A DNA stretch of 64,000 bases from the NCBI RefSeq assembly GCF_902498195.1, contig NZ_CABVIY010000004.1, forward strand, positions 496,001 through 560,000, written 5' to 3'. The notes under the pieces are model-generated. The model saw nothing but the letters and a program-made list of their open reading frames with translations, had not been told where the DNA came from and ran no database searches. Positions 51,426-59,258 of this stretch are shown here, piece after piece. The translations under genes were made by a program, and so were the position numbers. This DNA comes from Pseudomonas fluorescens. GTDB lineage: Bacteria; Pseudomonadota; Gammaproteobacteria; Pseudomonadales; Pseudomonadaceae. Every line of letters begins with the position of its first letter. The stretch's first letter is position 1.

Positions 51426-52754
51426 ATGAAAAACTCGATCAATTTGCCTTATGACGATGCCAGCTGCGGCTGGTACGCAGCCTTGCCCGAGCAACCGGCG
51501 TGCAAGCGCTTGTCCGGTGAACAACGCGCCGACTTCGCGGTGGTGGGGGCAGGCTTTGCCGGCCTGGCCGCTGCTCGTCGTCTGGCTGAGCATCACCCCG
51601 AAGCGCGGATCATTCTGGTGGATGCACAACGGGTCGCCCATGGCGCCTCGGGGCGCAACTCGGGGTTCGTCATCGACCTGCCGCACAAGTTTGCGCTGGA
51701 GCATCCGGACCCGGCGCACAAGCAACGCTTGCTGTCGCTCAACCGCTCGGCCATTTCGCAATTGCAGGGCCTGGTGCAAACCCGTGGCATCGATTGCCAG
51801 TGGTCCCATGCCGGCAAGTATCAAGGGGCGGTGGGCGCTCGTGGCCTGGCGTACCTGGACCACTTCGAGCGGCTGATGAGCGACCTCGGCGAGCCGTTTC
51901 GCCGGGTCGATTCCAAAGAGCTGGCCGGTGTATTGGGCACCCGGCATTACAGCGGCGCGATCTACACCCCCGGTTGTTACCTGATGCAGCCGGCCGCACT
52001 GGTCACCGGTCTGGCGCGCACGCTGCCGGGTAATGTCGAACTGCTGGAGGAATCACCGATCCAGCGCCTGGAGCGTGACGGTCGCGGCGGCTGGATCCTG
52101 CATGGCAGCAACGGTGTGATCCGCACCCCGCAACTGTTGCTGGGCACCAGCATTTTCACCCAGGAATTCGGCTACCTGCGCAACCGCCTGTTGCCGGTGA
52201 TGACCTTCGCCAGCTGGACTCGTCCGCTGACCGATGCGGAGCTGGCCACCTATGGCGGCCAACTGGACTGGGGCCTGACCCCGGCGGACCACGCCGGCAC
52301 GACGGTGCGCATGACCCAGGACCGTCGGCTGATCATCCGCAACACCTACAAGCACGTGCCCAAGTACGGGCGCAGCACCAGCGATGGCATGCGCTTGAAG
52401 GTTCGCGAGTCGCACCGCAAGGCTTTCCAGGCGCGCTTCCCGCAACTGGCCGACGTGCCCTTCACGCACACCTGGGGTGGGGTCTACGCGATCTCACGCA
52501 ACTTCACCAACTTCTTCGGCGAGCTGGAGCCGGGCGTGCATGCGTCCGCGTGCGACAACGGTGTCGGTGCCGCCTGGGGCACGATCTCCGGCACCTTGCT
52601 GGCGGACCTTGCGGTGGGCGCCGAGTCCTCGCAGCTGAACGACATTCGCGCGGTGACCGGCATGCCGTCGCTCAACCCGCCGGAGCCCTTCCTCGGTCTC
52701 GGTGTGCGTTCGCGCATTCACCTGGCCGCGTGGAACAGCCGGAGCGAATTATGA
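51426..52754 (+). CDS. FAD-dependent amine oxidoreductase (DAO family)
   Basis: 442 residues of the DadA/glycine oxidase-like FAD family: FAVVGAGFAGLAAARRL (about 37-53) binds ADP, followed by GASGRNSGFVIDLPHKFALE and a C-terminal FAD contact near ACDNGVGAAWGTISG. Such flavoproteins dehydrogenate secondary or N-methyl amines (sarcosine, gamma-glutamyl-amines). In this cluster it would suit a demethylated or deaminated intermediate. The stop overlaps the next start (ATGA). Confidence 0.87.
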   Translation: MKNSINLPYDDASCGWYAALPEQPACKRLSGEQRADFAVVGAGFAGLAAARRLAEHHPEARIILVDAQRVAHGASGRNSGFVIDLPHKFALEHPDPAHKQRLLSLNRSAISQLQGLVQTRGIDCQWSHAGKYQGAVGARGLAYLDHFERLMSDLGEPFRRVDSKELAGVLGTRHYSGAIYTPGCYLMQPAALVTGLARTLPGNVELLEESPIQRLERDGRGGWILHGSNGVIRTPQLLLGTSIFTQEFGYLRNRLLPVMTFASWTRPLTDAELATYGGQLDWGLTPADHAGTTVRMTQDRRLIIRNTYKHVPKYGRSTSDGMRLKVRESHRKAFQARFPQLADVPFTHTWGGVYAISRNFTNFFGELEPGVHASACDNGVGAAWGTISGTLLADLAVGAESSQLNDIRAVTGMPSLNPPEPFLGLGVRSRIHLAAWNSRSEL

Positions 52755-53116
52755 GTGCGCCCGCAAAGAGTGGGGTACTGCGCATCGACCAGCAGGACCT
52801 GGATTTCACTTTCCGTGGCGGCCCACCGGGCGCCGCCTATGTGGCCAGGGCCCTGAGCAATGAAATCTCGCCGAACATCGGCGTGGGTTTCGCTCGCTGG
52901 GAAGGGGCGCAAGTGGCCTGGACGGTGCTCTACGACGAAGTGATTTTCGTCATCGAGGGTTGCTTTGAATTGCAGGTCGGCGATGAGCTGTTCCGGGTCA
53001 CGCCCGGCCAGTTGTTGTGGATTCCCGAAGGGACCGCGCTGGTGTACGGCGGGCATGCGTTGTTCGGCTATGTCGTGCATCCGGGCAACTGGAAAGCGCT
53101 GCACGGTTTGACTTGA
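52751..53116 (+). CDS. Small cupin protein (EutQ-like)
   Basis: 121 residues, a single cupin domain similar to the EutQ/DUF861 group (VLYDEVIFVIEGCFELQVGD, GQLLWIPEGTALVYGG). It lacks the usual metal-binding histidines at the first motif, so a binding or isomerase-type role is more likely than oxygenation. It overlaps the flavoprotein gene by 4 bp and so is part of the same operon. Confidence 0.8.
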   Translation: MSAPAKSGVLRIDQQDLDFTFRGGPPGAAYVARALSNEISPNIGVGFARWEGAQVAWTVLYDEVIFVIEGCFELQVGDELFRVTPGQLLWIPEGTALVYGGHALFGYVVHPGNWKALHGLT

Positions 53117-53123
53117 GCCAATG

Positions 53124-53146
53124 ACCCGGGGCTGAACGCCTCGGGT
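53124..53146 (+). terminator. Weak hairpin inside the catabolic operon
   Basis: ACCCGGGGC pairs with GCCTCGGGT (one G-U) between the cupin and MFS genes, followed by TTCG. It may reduce expression of the distal transporter genes. Confidence 0.35.
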
Positions 53147-53177
53147 TTCGCCTCCTCATTGTTTGGGAATCAGCACC

Positions 53178-54425
53178 GTGTTTGGACTGACGAAGACGTT
53201 CGGCGCGCTGTATCTGGCCAGCTTGCTGATGCAACTGGGATCGACTTTGCTGATGACCTGGCTGGCCCTGCGCCTCAATGGTTCGGGGGCGGCGGAAACG
53301 GCGGGCGGTGCGTTGATGGCCGCCAATGCCCTGGGCATGGTGCTGGGCGGGTGGGTCGGACGCAGCCTGATCGCCCAGGTCGGGCACATTCGCACCTACT
53401 CGGCCTGTGCCGGGATCATTGCGGCGGCGGTGCTGGCCCACGAGTTCAGCACCTCGCTGCCGTTGTGGCTGGTGCTGCGGGCGCTGGTGGGGCTGGCGAT
53501 GATGTGCCAGTTGATGGTGCTCGAAAGCTGGCTCAACGACCAGGCCCGGACCGAACAGCGTGGCCGTGTACTGGCGCTGTACATGGTCGCCAGCTACGTC
53601 GGCATGATGCTCGGTCAACTGGCCTTGAGTCTCGATGAAGGGCTGGGCATTCGCGCACTGCTCGCGGTGGCCATGGTGTTTGCGATCTGTTCGGTGCCGG
53701 TGGCGCTGACCCGCAGCGCGCACCCCACGGCAGTGCCGGCGGCGTCCATAGACCTGCGCTTGTTCCTGCAACGGATTCCGCAGTCGCTGGTGACCATCCT
53801 GGTGTCCGGGATGATCAACGGAAGCTTCTACGGACTGGCGGCGATCTATGCCAGCAAGCAGGGGCTGGGAACCGCCCAGGTCGGTCAGTTCATGGCATTG
53901 ACCATCGGTGCGGGGTTGCTGGCGCAGCTACCGTTGGGCTGGCTCTCGGACCGCTTGCCTCGCGCCAGCCTGATCCGCGCCGTGGCGGTGTTGCTGATTG
54001 TCGTCAGCCTGCCGCTGGCGTTCCAGCAAGCGCCTGGGTTTGCCACCTTGCTGTGGTTTGGCGCCGGCATCGGCTTCTTGCAGTTCTGCCTGTACCCGCT
54101 GGGCGTGGCGCTGGCCAACGACAACATGGAGCCGGCGTTGCGCGTGTCGCTCTCGGGCATGTTGCTGATCACCTTCGGCGTCGGCGCCTGTTTCGGGCCG
54201 TTGATCGCGGGGGCGCTGATGGAGTACCTCGGCGCACCGAGTTTCTACTTTTTCTACGCCGGCAGTGCGCTGTTGCTCGCGCTGTTCGTGGGCCAGAAAA
54301 AAATCACCGGCAAGCACCTGCAAAAGGATGCGCCGCTCCAGCACCCCGTGACGCCCAACGGGATGGCCAGCTCCAGCCTGGTGACCGTTGGCGAGGCCGT
54401 GGGCGAGGGCGCCGACACGCGTTAA
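53178..54425 (+). CDS. MFS transporter (YcaD-like)
   Basis: About 415 residues, 12 hydrophobic helices with a central loop. The weak MFS signature MVLGGWVGRSL follows helix 2. The family resembles YcaD-type drug/metabolite carriers. The GTG at 53178 follows GGGAATC; a TTG at 53163 is possible. As the second last gene of the cluster it may import the substrate or export a product. Confidence 0.85.
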   Translation: MFGLTKTFGALYLASLLMQLGSTLLMTWLALRLNGSGAAETAGGALMAANALGMVLGGWVGRSLIAQVGHIRTYSACAGIIAAAVLAHEFSTSLPLWLVLRALVGLAMMCQLMVLESWLNDQARTEQRGRVLALYMVASYVGMMLGQLALSLDEGLGIRALLAVAMVFAICSVPVALTRSAHPTAVPAASIDLRLFLQRIPQSLVTILVSGMINGSFYGLAAIYASKQGLGTAQVGQFMALTIGAGLLAQLPLGWLSDRLPRASLIRAVAVLLIVVSLPLAFQQAPGFATLLWFGAGIGFLQFCLYPLGVALANDNMEPALRVSLSGMLLITFGVGACFGPLIAGALMEYLGAPSFYFFYAGSALLLALFVGQKKITGKHLQKDAPLQHPVTPNGMASSSLVTVGEAVGEGADTR

Positions 54426-54650
54426 GGGAGAAGGGCGTTTGACGGTTTTATTGATGCGTTTTTCTCATGAGTCGGTGACTAAAAATGGTTTGAACGGTGT
54501 TCAGGTTTCAATCATCTTGGCGATGCTGGCAAAACCGAGATAGTCCGGAATTAACCTGCGGATAAAGCGTTGGGCGTCGTTCGATACCCGGCGATCAGTT
54601 TTCTGCGGAACAGTAACTACACCCTTAAACAAAAACAAAAGGGGAAAACA

Positions 54651-56309
54651 ATGCGTGCGCAATCCGGCATGTTAAAAGGCCTTAATCCGAATGTGACAGT
54701 GGCTTCCATATTGGCAGTGATCACATTTGTTCTGTTTTGTGCCTTTAAAGATGAACAGGCATCCAAGGCCTTTGAAATGGCTTCGGTGTTTATCCTGCAT
54801 AACTTCAAGTGGTATTACATTGCCCTGATCAGCGGTGTACTGGGTGTACTGCTGTATATCTCGATCAGCCGCTTCGGCAATCTCAAACTGGGCGCCGAAC
54901 ATGATCGTCCCGAGTTCAGTTTTGCCTCATGGATTGCGATGCTGTTCAGTGCGGGGATGGGGATCGGCCTGATCTTCTGGTCCGTCGCCGAGCCGATGCT
55001 GCACTATGCCGACAACCCGTTTTCCAAGGGGTTGACCGATGAGTCCGCGACCCTGGCGATGCGTATCACCCTGTTCCACTGGGGCCTGCACCCTTGGGCG
55101 ATCTTCTCCATGATCGGCCTGAGCCTCGCTTACTTCGCCTACCGTAAAGGCTTGCCGCTGGCACTGCGCTCGCTGTTGTATCCATTGATTGGCGACCGTA
55201 TCTACGGCTGGATCGGACATGTCGTCGACATCATGGGTGTTGTGATCACTGCCTTCGGTGTTTCCCAGTCCCTGGGCCTGGGCGTCGTTCAGATCAATAC
55301 CGGGTTGCACCAGGTGTTTGGTATTCCGGTCAGCGTTGGTTTGCAACTATCGATTATCCTGTTCGTCAGTATTGTTGCCTGTATTTCGCTGTTGGCCGGA
55401 TTGTCCAAAGGCATGAAGCGTATTTCCACGCTTAATATGTATTTGTCGTTCATATTGATGCTGGCGGTACTTGCCATTGGCCCGACTCGCTACATTCTTA
55501 ATCTGATGTTTGAATCCACCGGGGACTATGTACAAAACATTGTCGGCCTGAGTTTCTGGATGGATGCCCAGAAGGACACTGAATGGCAAAACTGGTGGAC
55601 GGCGTTCTACTGGCCCTGGTGGATGACCTGGGGTCCTTTCGTCGGGTTGTTCATTGCACGCATCTCCAAGGGGCGGACCATTCGTGAACTGGTGATTGGC
55701 GCGCTGGTGGTGCCGACGATGGTGACCATTCTGTGGATGTCGGTGTTCGGTGGCGCCGCGCTGAAGAATGAGCAACAGGATCGTCAGGCGTACCAGGCGT
55801 CCGTGGCGACTCAAGTGGTCGCTCAAGACCAACCCAAGTTCGAAGGCGGCACGGTGTTGCTGGCCACCAAGAAAGAAACCACCGCGGCCATGTTCACGCT
55901 GCTGCAATCGCTCGATGGTCCTGCCATTGGCGCGGCACTTTCGATCCTGGTCTGTGTCTTGCTCGGGGTGCATTTTGTCACCACGGCGGACGCCGGAACC
56001 CAGGTGTTGTGCACCTTGTGTGCCTTGGGCAGCACCAATCCGCCGAACTGGATCAGGGTGCTCTGGTGCCTCCTGGAGGGCGCGATTGCGGCGGGGCTAC
56101 TGCTGGCGGGGGGGCTCAAGGCAATCCAGATGGCGAGTATTGCCGCGGGCTTGCCGATTGCGATGTTGCTGCTGGTGATGTCGTACACGCTGATTCATAG
56201 CCTGCGCAAGGAGATGCCTGCCGTGCCGGCGTGGACGCCTTCGATGGATGAGGTTGAGCGTCGGGCAGCGGAATCGGCTGTGGGCAAGGTGGCTGTGGCG
56301 CACGCTTAG
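54651..56309 (+). CDS. BCCT-family choline/betaine/carnitine transporter
   Basis: 552 residues, 12 helices. The BCCT signature GMGIGLIFWSVAEPM and the Trp-rich WTAFYWPWWMTWGPF followed by FIARISKGRTIRE are intact. These secondary carriers import trimethylammonium compounds such as choline, glycine betaine and carnitine. It is separated from the MFS gene by about 225 bp and has its own AAAAGGGGAAAA site, so it may have its own promoter. It gives the best clue that the cluster degrades a quaternary ammonium compound. Confidence 0.93.
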   Translation: MRAQSGMLKGLNPNVTVASILAVITFVLFCAFKDEQASKAFEMASVFILHNFKWYYIALISGVLGVLLYISISRFGNLKLGAEHDRPEFSFASWIAMLFSAGMGIGLIFWSVAEPMLHYADNPFSKGLTDESATLAMRITLFHWGLHPWAIFSMIGLSLAYFAYRKGLPLALRSLLYPLIGDRIYGWIGHVVDIMGVVITAFGVSQSLGLGVVQINTGLHQVFGIPVSVGLQLSIILFVSIVACISLLAGLSKGMKRISTLNMYLSFILMLAVLAIGPTRYILNLMFESTGDYVQNIVGLSFWMDAQKDTEWQNWWTAFYWPWWMTWGPFVGLFIARISKGRTIRELVIGALVVPTMVTILWMSVFGGAALKNEQQDRQAYQASVATQVVAQDQPKFEGGTVLLATKKETTAAMFTLLQSLDGPAIGAALSILVCVLLGVHFVTTADAGTQVLCTLCALGSTNPPNWIRVLWCLLEGAIAAGLLLAGGLKAIQMASIAAGLPIAMLLLVMSYTLIHSLRKEMPAVPAWTPSMDEVERRAAESAVGKVAVAHA

Positions 56310-56327
56310 CGGGCACTGCTGGAGGTA

Positions 56328-56559
56328 TGGTTTCGCCCTGACGGCGAGTCACATGGAAGAGCCTGTGCGAGCCGCTCTGGGCTATCCCTGACCACAATTT
56401 CCATTGTGGGAGCGGGCTTGCTCGCGAAGGCGGTGTGTCAGTCACTGCATCTGTCAACTGACACACCGCCTTCGCGAGCAAGCCCGCTCCCACAGAGGGA
56501 TGTGCCGCCCGCCAAGGCCAGGTCGACAATCGGGCCGCCGTTGCCGCAGCAACGGATAT
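56328..56559. mobile_element. Decayed copy of the nested palindromic element, copy 3
   Basis: The left remnant GGTTTCGCCCTGACGGCGAG and right end GCCGCCGTTGCCGCAGCAAC followed by GGATAT match the ends of copies 1 and 2. Only about 230 bp remain, most of it a REPIN. The flank after GGATAT (TTCACCCAACCCAACCCC) matches the complement of the left flank of copy 1. Confidence 0.65.
56405..56494. repeat. REPIN inside element copy 3
   Basis: Inverted pair of the common REP type, retained at the centre of the decayed palindromic element. Confidence 0.9.
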
Positions 56560-56722
56560 TCACCCAACCCAACCCCATTCCCACTCATTTTGTTAACAGT
56601 GTTTATCCACCCCGGCGCTGTTTGGCACCGAAGCAAACCCCTAGCATCGTCTCTACCGAATGAACCCACGCAAGCGGTTCACAAGGCAAAAAACCAGCAA
56701 CCTTAACGAGACGGTGAACTTC

Positions 56723-56995
56723 ATGAACATCTCAAGAATCGCGATTATCCTCGCCCTCAGTTGCATCGGCGCCCAGGCCTATGCCGAAGAAAGCCAGGCC
56801 AAGGTACCCGCCCACAAAACCCCGATCGAGACGTACAGCTACGGTTCGAACCTGGACATCAAGAAGGTAATCGCCGTGAGCGATGTGGGGAATGAATGCG
56901 GCCCGGTGCCGGCGCAGATGACGTATGAAGACTCTCAAGGTCAACGCCACGTCCTGCAATACCAGGTCATGGGCAATGGATGCACCAGCGGTTGA
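56723..56995 (+). CDS. DUF2790 small secreted protein, second copy
   Basis: 90 residues: signal peptide (cleavage near AQAYAEE) and DUF2790 domain with ETYSYGSNLDIKKVIAV and cysteines C59 and C87, matching C55 and C83 of the protein at 8007. The mature regions share the TY-YG-LDIKKV, CGxVxAQxTYxDS and final NxC pattern. It lacks the GTATC composite operator, so it is likely under separate control. The start at MNISRIAIIL was preferred because it opens the signal peptide. Confidence 0.82.
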   Translation: MNISRIAIILALSCIGAQAYAEESQAKVPAHKTPIETYSYGSNLDIKKVIAVSDVGNECGPVPAQMTYEDSQGQRHVLQYQVMGNGCTSG

Positions 56996-57048
56996 ACGCG
57001 GTGCGCAAGGTGGAGGGTCGACACTCCATCCGGGCCGCGCGGGATCCA

Positions 57049-57993
57049 TCAGGCTTTTTTGGTGTTCGAGGCACGTGCAATTTTTTCATCGGCAGCCAGC
57101 AACCCGGGAAGGTATTCCTTGAGGAACTCCACCCAGGTTTTTATTTTTGCATCGACGAACTTTCGTGACGGATAGATCGCAAACAGATTCAACTCTTCAA
57201 AATGGTACTCGGGCAATAGCCGAACCAGCGTTCCCGCCTTGAGACCGGCCGCGGCGGAAGCCAGTGGCTGAATCCCGATCCCCATGCCCCGGATGAGGGC
57301 GGTGGTCATGGCGTCGGCGGTGTTGACGTGAAACGGCGACGCCGGGGTGTGGACCGTCTCCACGCCTTCGGGCCCTTCAAATACCCAGTGTTCGGCCGGC
57401 ATGACTGTGTTGACCAGTCTCAGGCAGTCGTGTGCGCTGAGCGAACCCGGCGTGTCGGGCATTCCGCGTTTCTTCAGGTAGGTCGGCGAGGCGCAGAGAA
57501 TGCTGTAGGTGATGCCGAGCCGTTGAGCGACAAATCCGGAATCGGGCAGGTCCCGCGCCAGCACGATCGACATGTCATAGCCTTCCTCCAGCATATCGGG
57601 CAGCCGATTGGTCAGGGTCAAATCAAACAGGACCGAAGGGTGCGTCTCCCGGTATTGGGCGATGGCATCGATCACGTAATGGTTGCCGATGGCCGACATC
57701 GCGTGAATCTTCAAACGGCCCACCGGGTTGATCTGTGCCGTGCCCGCTTCCTCCTCCGCTTCGCGCAACTCCTCCAGGATTCTCTCGCAGCGCTGCAAAT
57801 AACGTGTCCCGGCCTCGGTCAAGGCGAGGCGCCGGGTCGTGCGGTTGAGCAGGCGTGTCTGCAACCTTGTTTCCAGGCTCGACACAGCCTTGGAGACGTT
57901 GGTGGTGGAGGTGTCCAGCAGCTCGGCGGCTGCGGTAAAGCTGCCGCTTTGCGCGACCGCCGTGAAAAATCGCATGGTCTGGAAAACATCCAT
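57049..57993 (-). CDS. LysR-family regulator
   Basis: 314 residues, helix-turn-helix at about 5-62 (GSFTAAAELLDTSTTNVSKA) and effector domain at about 90-295. The ATG at 57993 has GAGGTGA six bases upstream. It is preceded on the same strand by the aldo/keto reductase gene beyond a REPIN; no target can be read from position alone. Confidence 0.9.
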   Translation of the reverse strand: MDVFQTMRFFTAVAQSGSFTAAAELLDTSTTNVSKAVSSLETRLQTRLLNRTTRRLALTEAGTRYLQRCERILEELREAEEEAGTAQINPVGRLKIHAMSAIGNHYVIDAIAQYRETHPSVLFDLTLTNRLPDMLEEGYDMSIVLARDLPDSGFVAQRLGITYSILCASPTYLKKRGMPDTPGSLSAHDCLRLVNTVMPAEHWVFEGPEGVETVHTPASPFHVNTADAMTTALIRGMGIGIQPLASAAAGLKAGTLVRLLPEYHFEELNLFAIYPSRKFVDAKIKTWVEFLKEYLPGLLAADEKIARASNTKKA

Positions 57994-58054
57994 CGGTTTC
58001 ACCTCGGGGGGAGACGTCGAAATTATAGGGGCTGGCGGGAACCATGCCGCCCCC

Positions 58055-58154
58055 TGTGGGAGCGAGCACGCTCGCGATGGACGTCAACGATGACGCGCCC
58101 TGTCTGAATGATCGCGCTGTCTGGACATTCATCGCGAGCATGCTCGCTCCTACA
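58055..58154. repeat. REPIN, mixed arms
   Basis: Inverted pair of the GAGCGAGCACGCTCGCGA variant, between the LysR and aldo/keto reductase genes. Confidence 0.87.
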
Positions 58155-58173
58155 GGGTTTCGGGGTTTCGGGG

Positions 58174-59124
58174 TTACCGGGTCGGTGACAAAAACAGGTG
58201 AACACCGGTTTCAGCCACCGAATTGAATCGCACCCGGGTTGTAATGTCTTGCCGGATCTCATGCATCGCCCGGTGGGGCAGGGTCGAAATGTCGATGTTC
58301 TGCTGGATGTGGCCCAGGGTTGCCGAAGTGGTCAGGAAGGCCGTGCCGCGCTGTACGGCCCAGGCCAGTGCCACTTGCGCCGGCGTCTTTTGCAGGCGCC
58401 GGGCCATTTGGGTCAGCACTGGGTCTTTCTGTACGTTCGGCTCCATGCCATGCCCGAGGGGAGCATAGGCCTGGAGGATAATGCCGTGTTGTTGGCAAAA
58501 CTCCAGCAGTTCCCATTCCGGCAGGTACGGGTGGGACTCGACCTGCACCACGGCAGGTTTGATCCGGGCCACGGCGACGATTTCCTGCAACGCGTGCAGG
58601 CTGATATTGGACAGGCCGATGGACTTGCAGCGGCCTTTATCCACCAGGCGCTCCATGGCCCGCCAGGTGTCGACCAGCGTCACGCCCGAGTCGTAGATGA
58701 CCTGGCCGAACGCATCCATGGGGTATTGATCGTCACCGGCCTGAAAGGCAAAAGGCGTCTGGATCAGGTAGCAATCGAGGTAGTCCACCCCCAGCCGTTG
58801 ACGACTGGCTTCGAAGGCCGGTAACACCCGTTCCGGATGATGATTGTTGTTCCACAGTTTGCTGGTGATGAACAGGTCTTCACGCCGCGCCTTGCCCGCG
58901 TCCATGAACGCTCGCAGTGCAACACCGACTTGCTCTTCATTGCGAAAGCGCTCGGCACAATCGAAATGACGGAAGCCGCTTTGCAGCGCATGGGTGACAG
59001 CCTCGCTGGTCACACCGGGATCCTCGAACAGGGTGCCGAAGCCGACGGCTGGCATCTTCCCCGCATCGTTGTTCAGGGCAAATCGGGTATCGGCAAGTTC
59101 ATCAAAAATCGGTTCGTAGGACAT
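58174..59124 (-). CDS. Aldo/keto reductase-fold protein with altered catalytic tetrad
   Basis: 316 residues of the AKR fold (GFRHFDCAERFRNEEQVGVA, ITSKLWNNNHHPERV, KSIGLSNISLHALQEIV). Aligning with the canonical Asp-Tyr-Lys-His tetrad by spacing, D55 and K89 are kept but the proton-donating Tyr is F60 and the His is Q122. It may therefore not reduce carbonyls in the usual way. The start at MSYEPIFDE has GGAATCCAGAC upstream. No obvious operon partners. Confidence 0.85.
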   Translation of the reverse strand: MSYEPIFDELADTRFALNNDAGKMPAVGFGTLFEDPGVTSEAVTHALQSGFRHFDCAERFRNEEQVGVALRAFMDAGKARREDLFITSKLWNNNHHPERVLPAFEASRQRLGVDYLDCYLIQTPFAFQAGDDQYPMDAFGQVIYDSGVTLVDTWRAMERLVDKGRCKSIGLSNISLHALQEIVAVARIKPAVVQVESHPYLPEWELLEFCQQHGIILQAYAPLGHGMEPNVQKDPVLTQMARRLQKTPAQVALAWAVQRGTAFLTTSATLGHIQQNIDISTLPHRAMHEIRQDITTRVRFNSVAETGVHLFLSPTR

Positions 59125-59158
59125 GTCTGGATTCCACAAAGGTTCTGAAAAAGGCCCC

Positions 59159-59258
59159 TGTAGGAGCGAGCCTGCTCGCGAAGGTCGTCAACGATGACGC
59201 GGGTTCGCTGGATGAACGCGGCGCTCTAAAGCCCATCGCGAGCAGGCTCGCTCCTACA
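59159..59258. repeat. REPIN overlapping the end of the efflux operon
   Basis: Inverted pair of the TGTAGGAGCGAGCCTGCTCG variant. The TAG of its right-hand arm, read on the minus strand, is the stop codon of the NodT-like gene. Confidence 0.88.

Noticed and set aside
56590..56625. TTTGTTAACAGTGTTTATCC before the second DUF2790 gene, similar to part of the site at 7773.
   Set aside because: It needs a gap to align, lacks the GATAC box, and could be chance.
127..59258. CRISPR array, because many similar repeats occur at intervals.
   Set aside because: The repeats are REP sequences in inverted pairs, kilobases apart, with no regular spacers and no cas genes.
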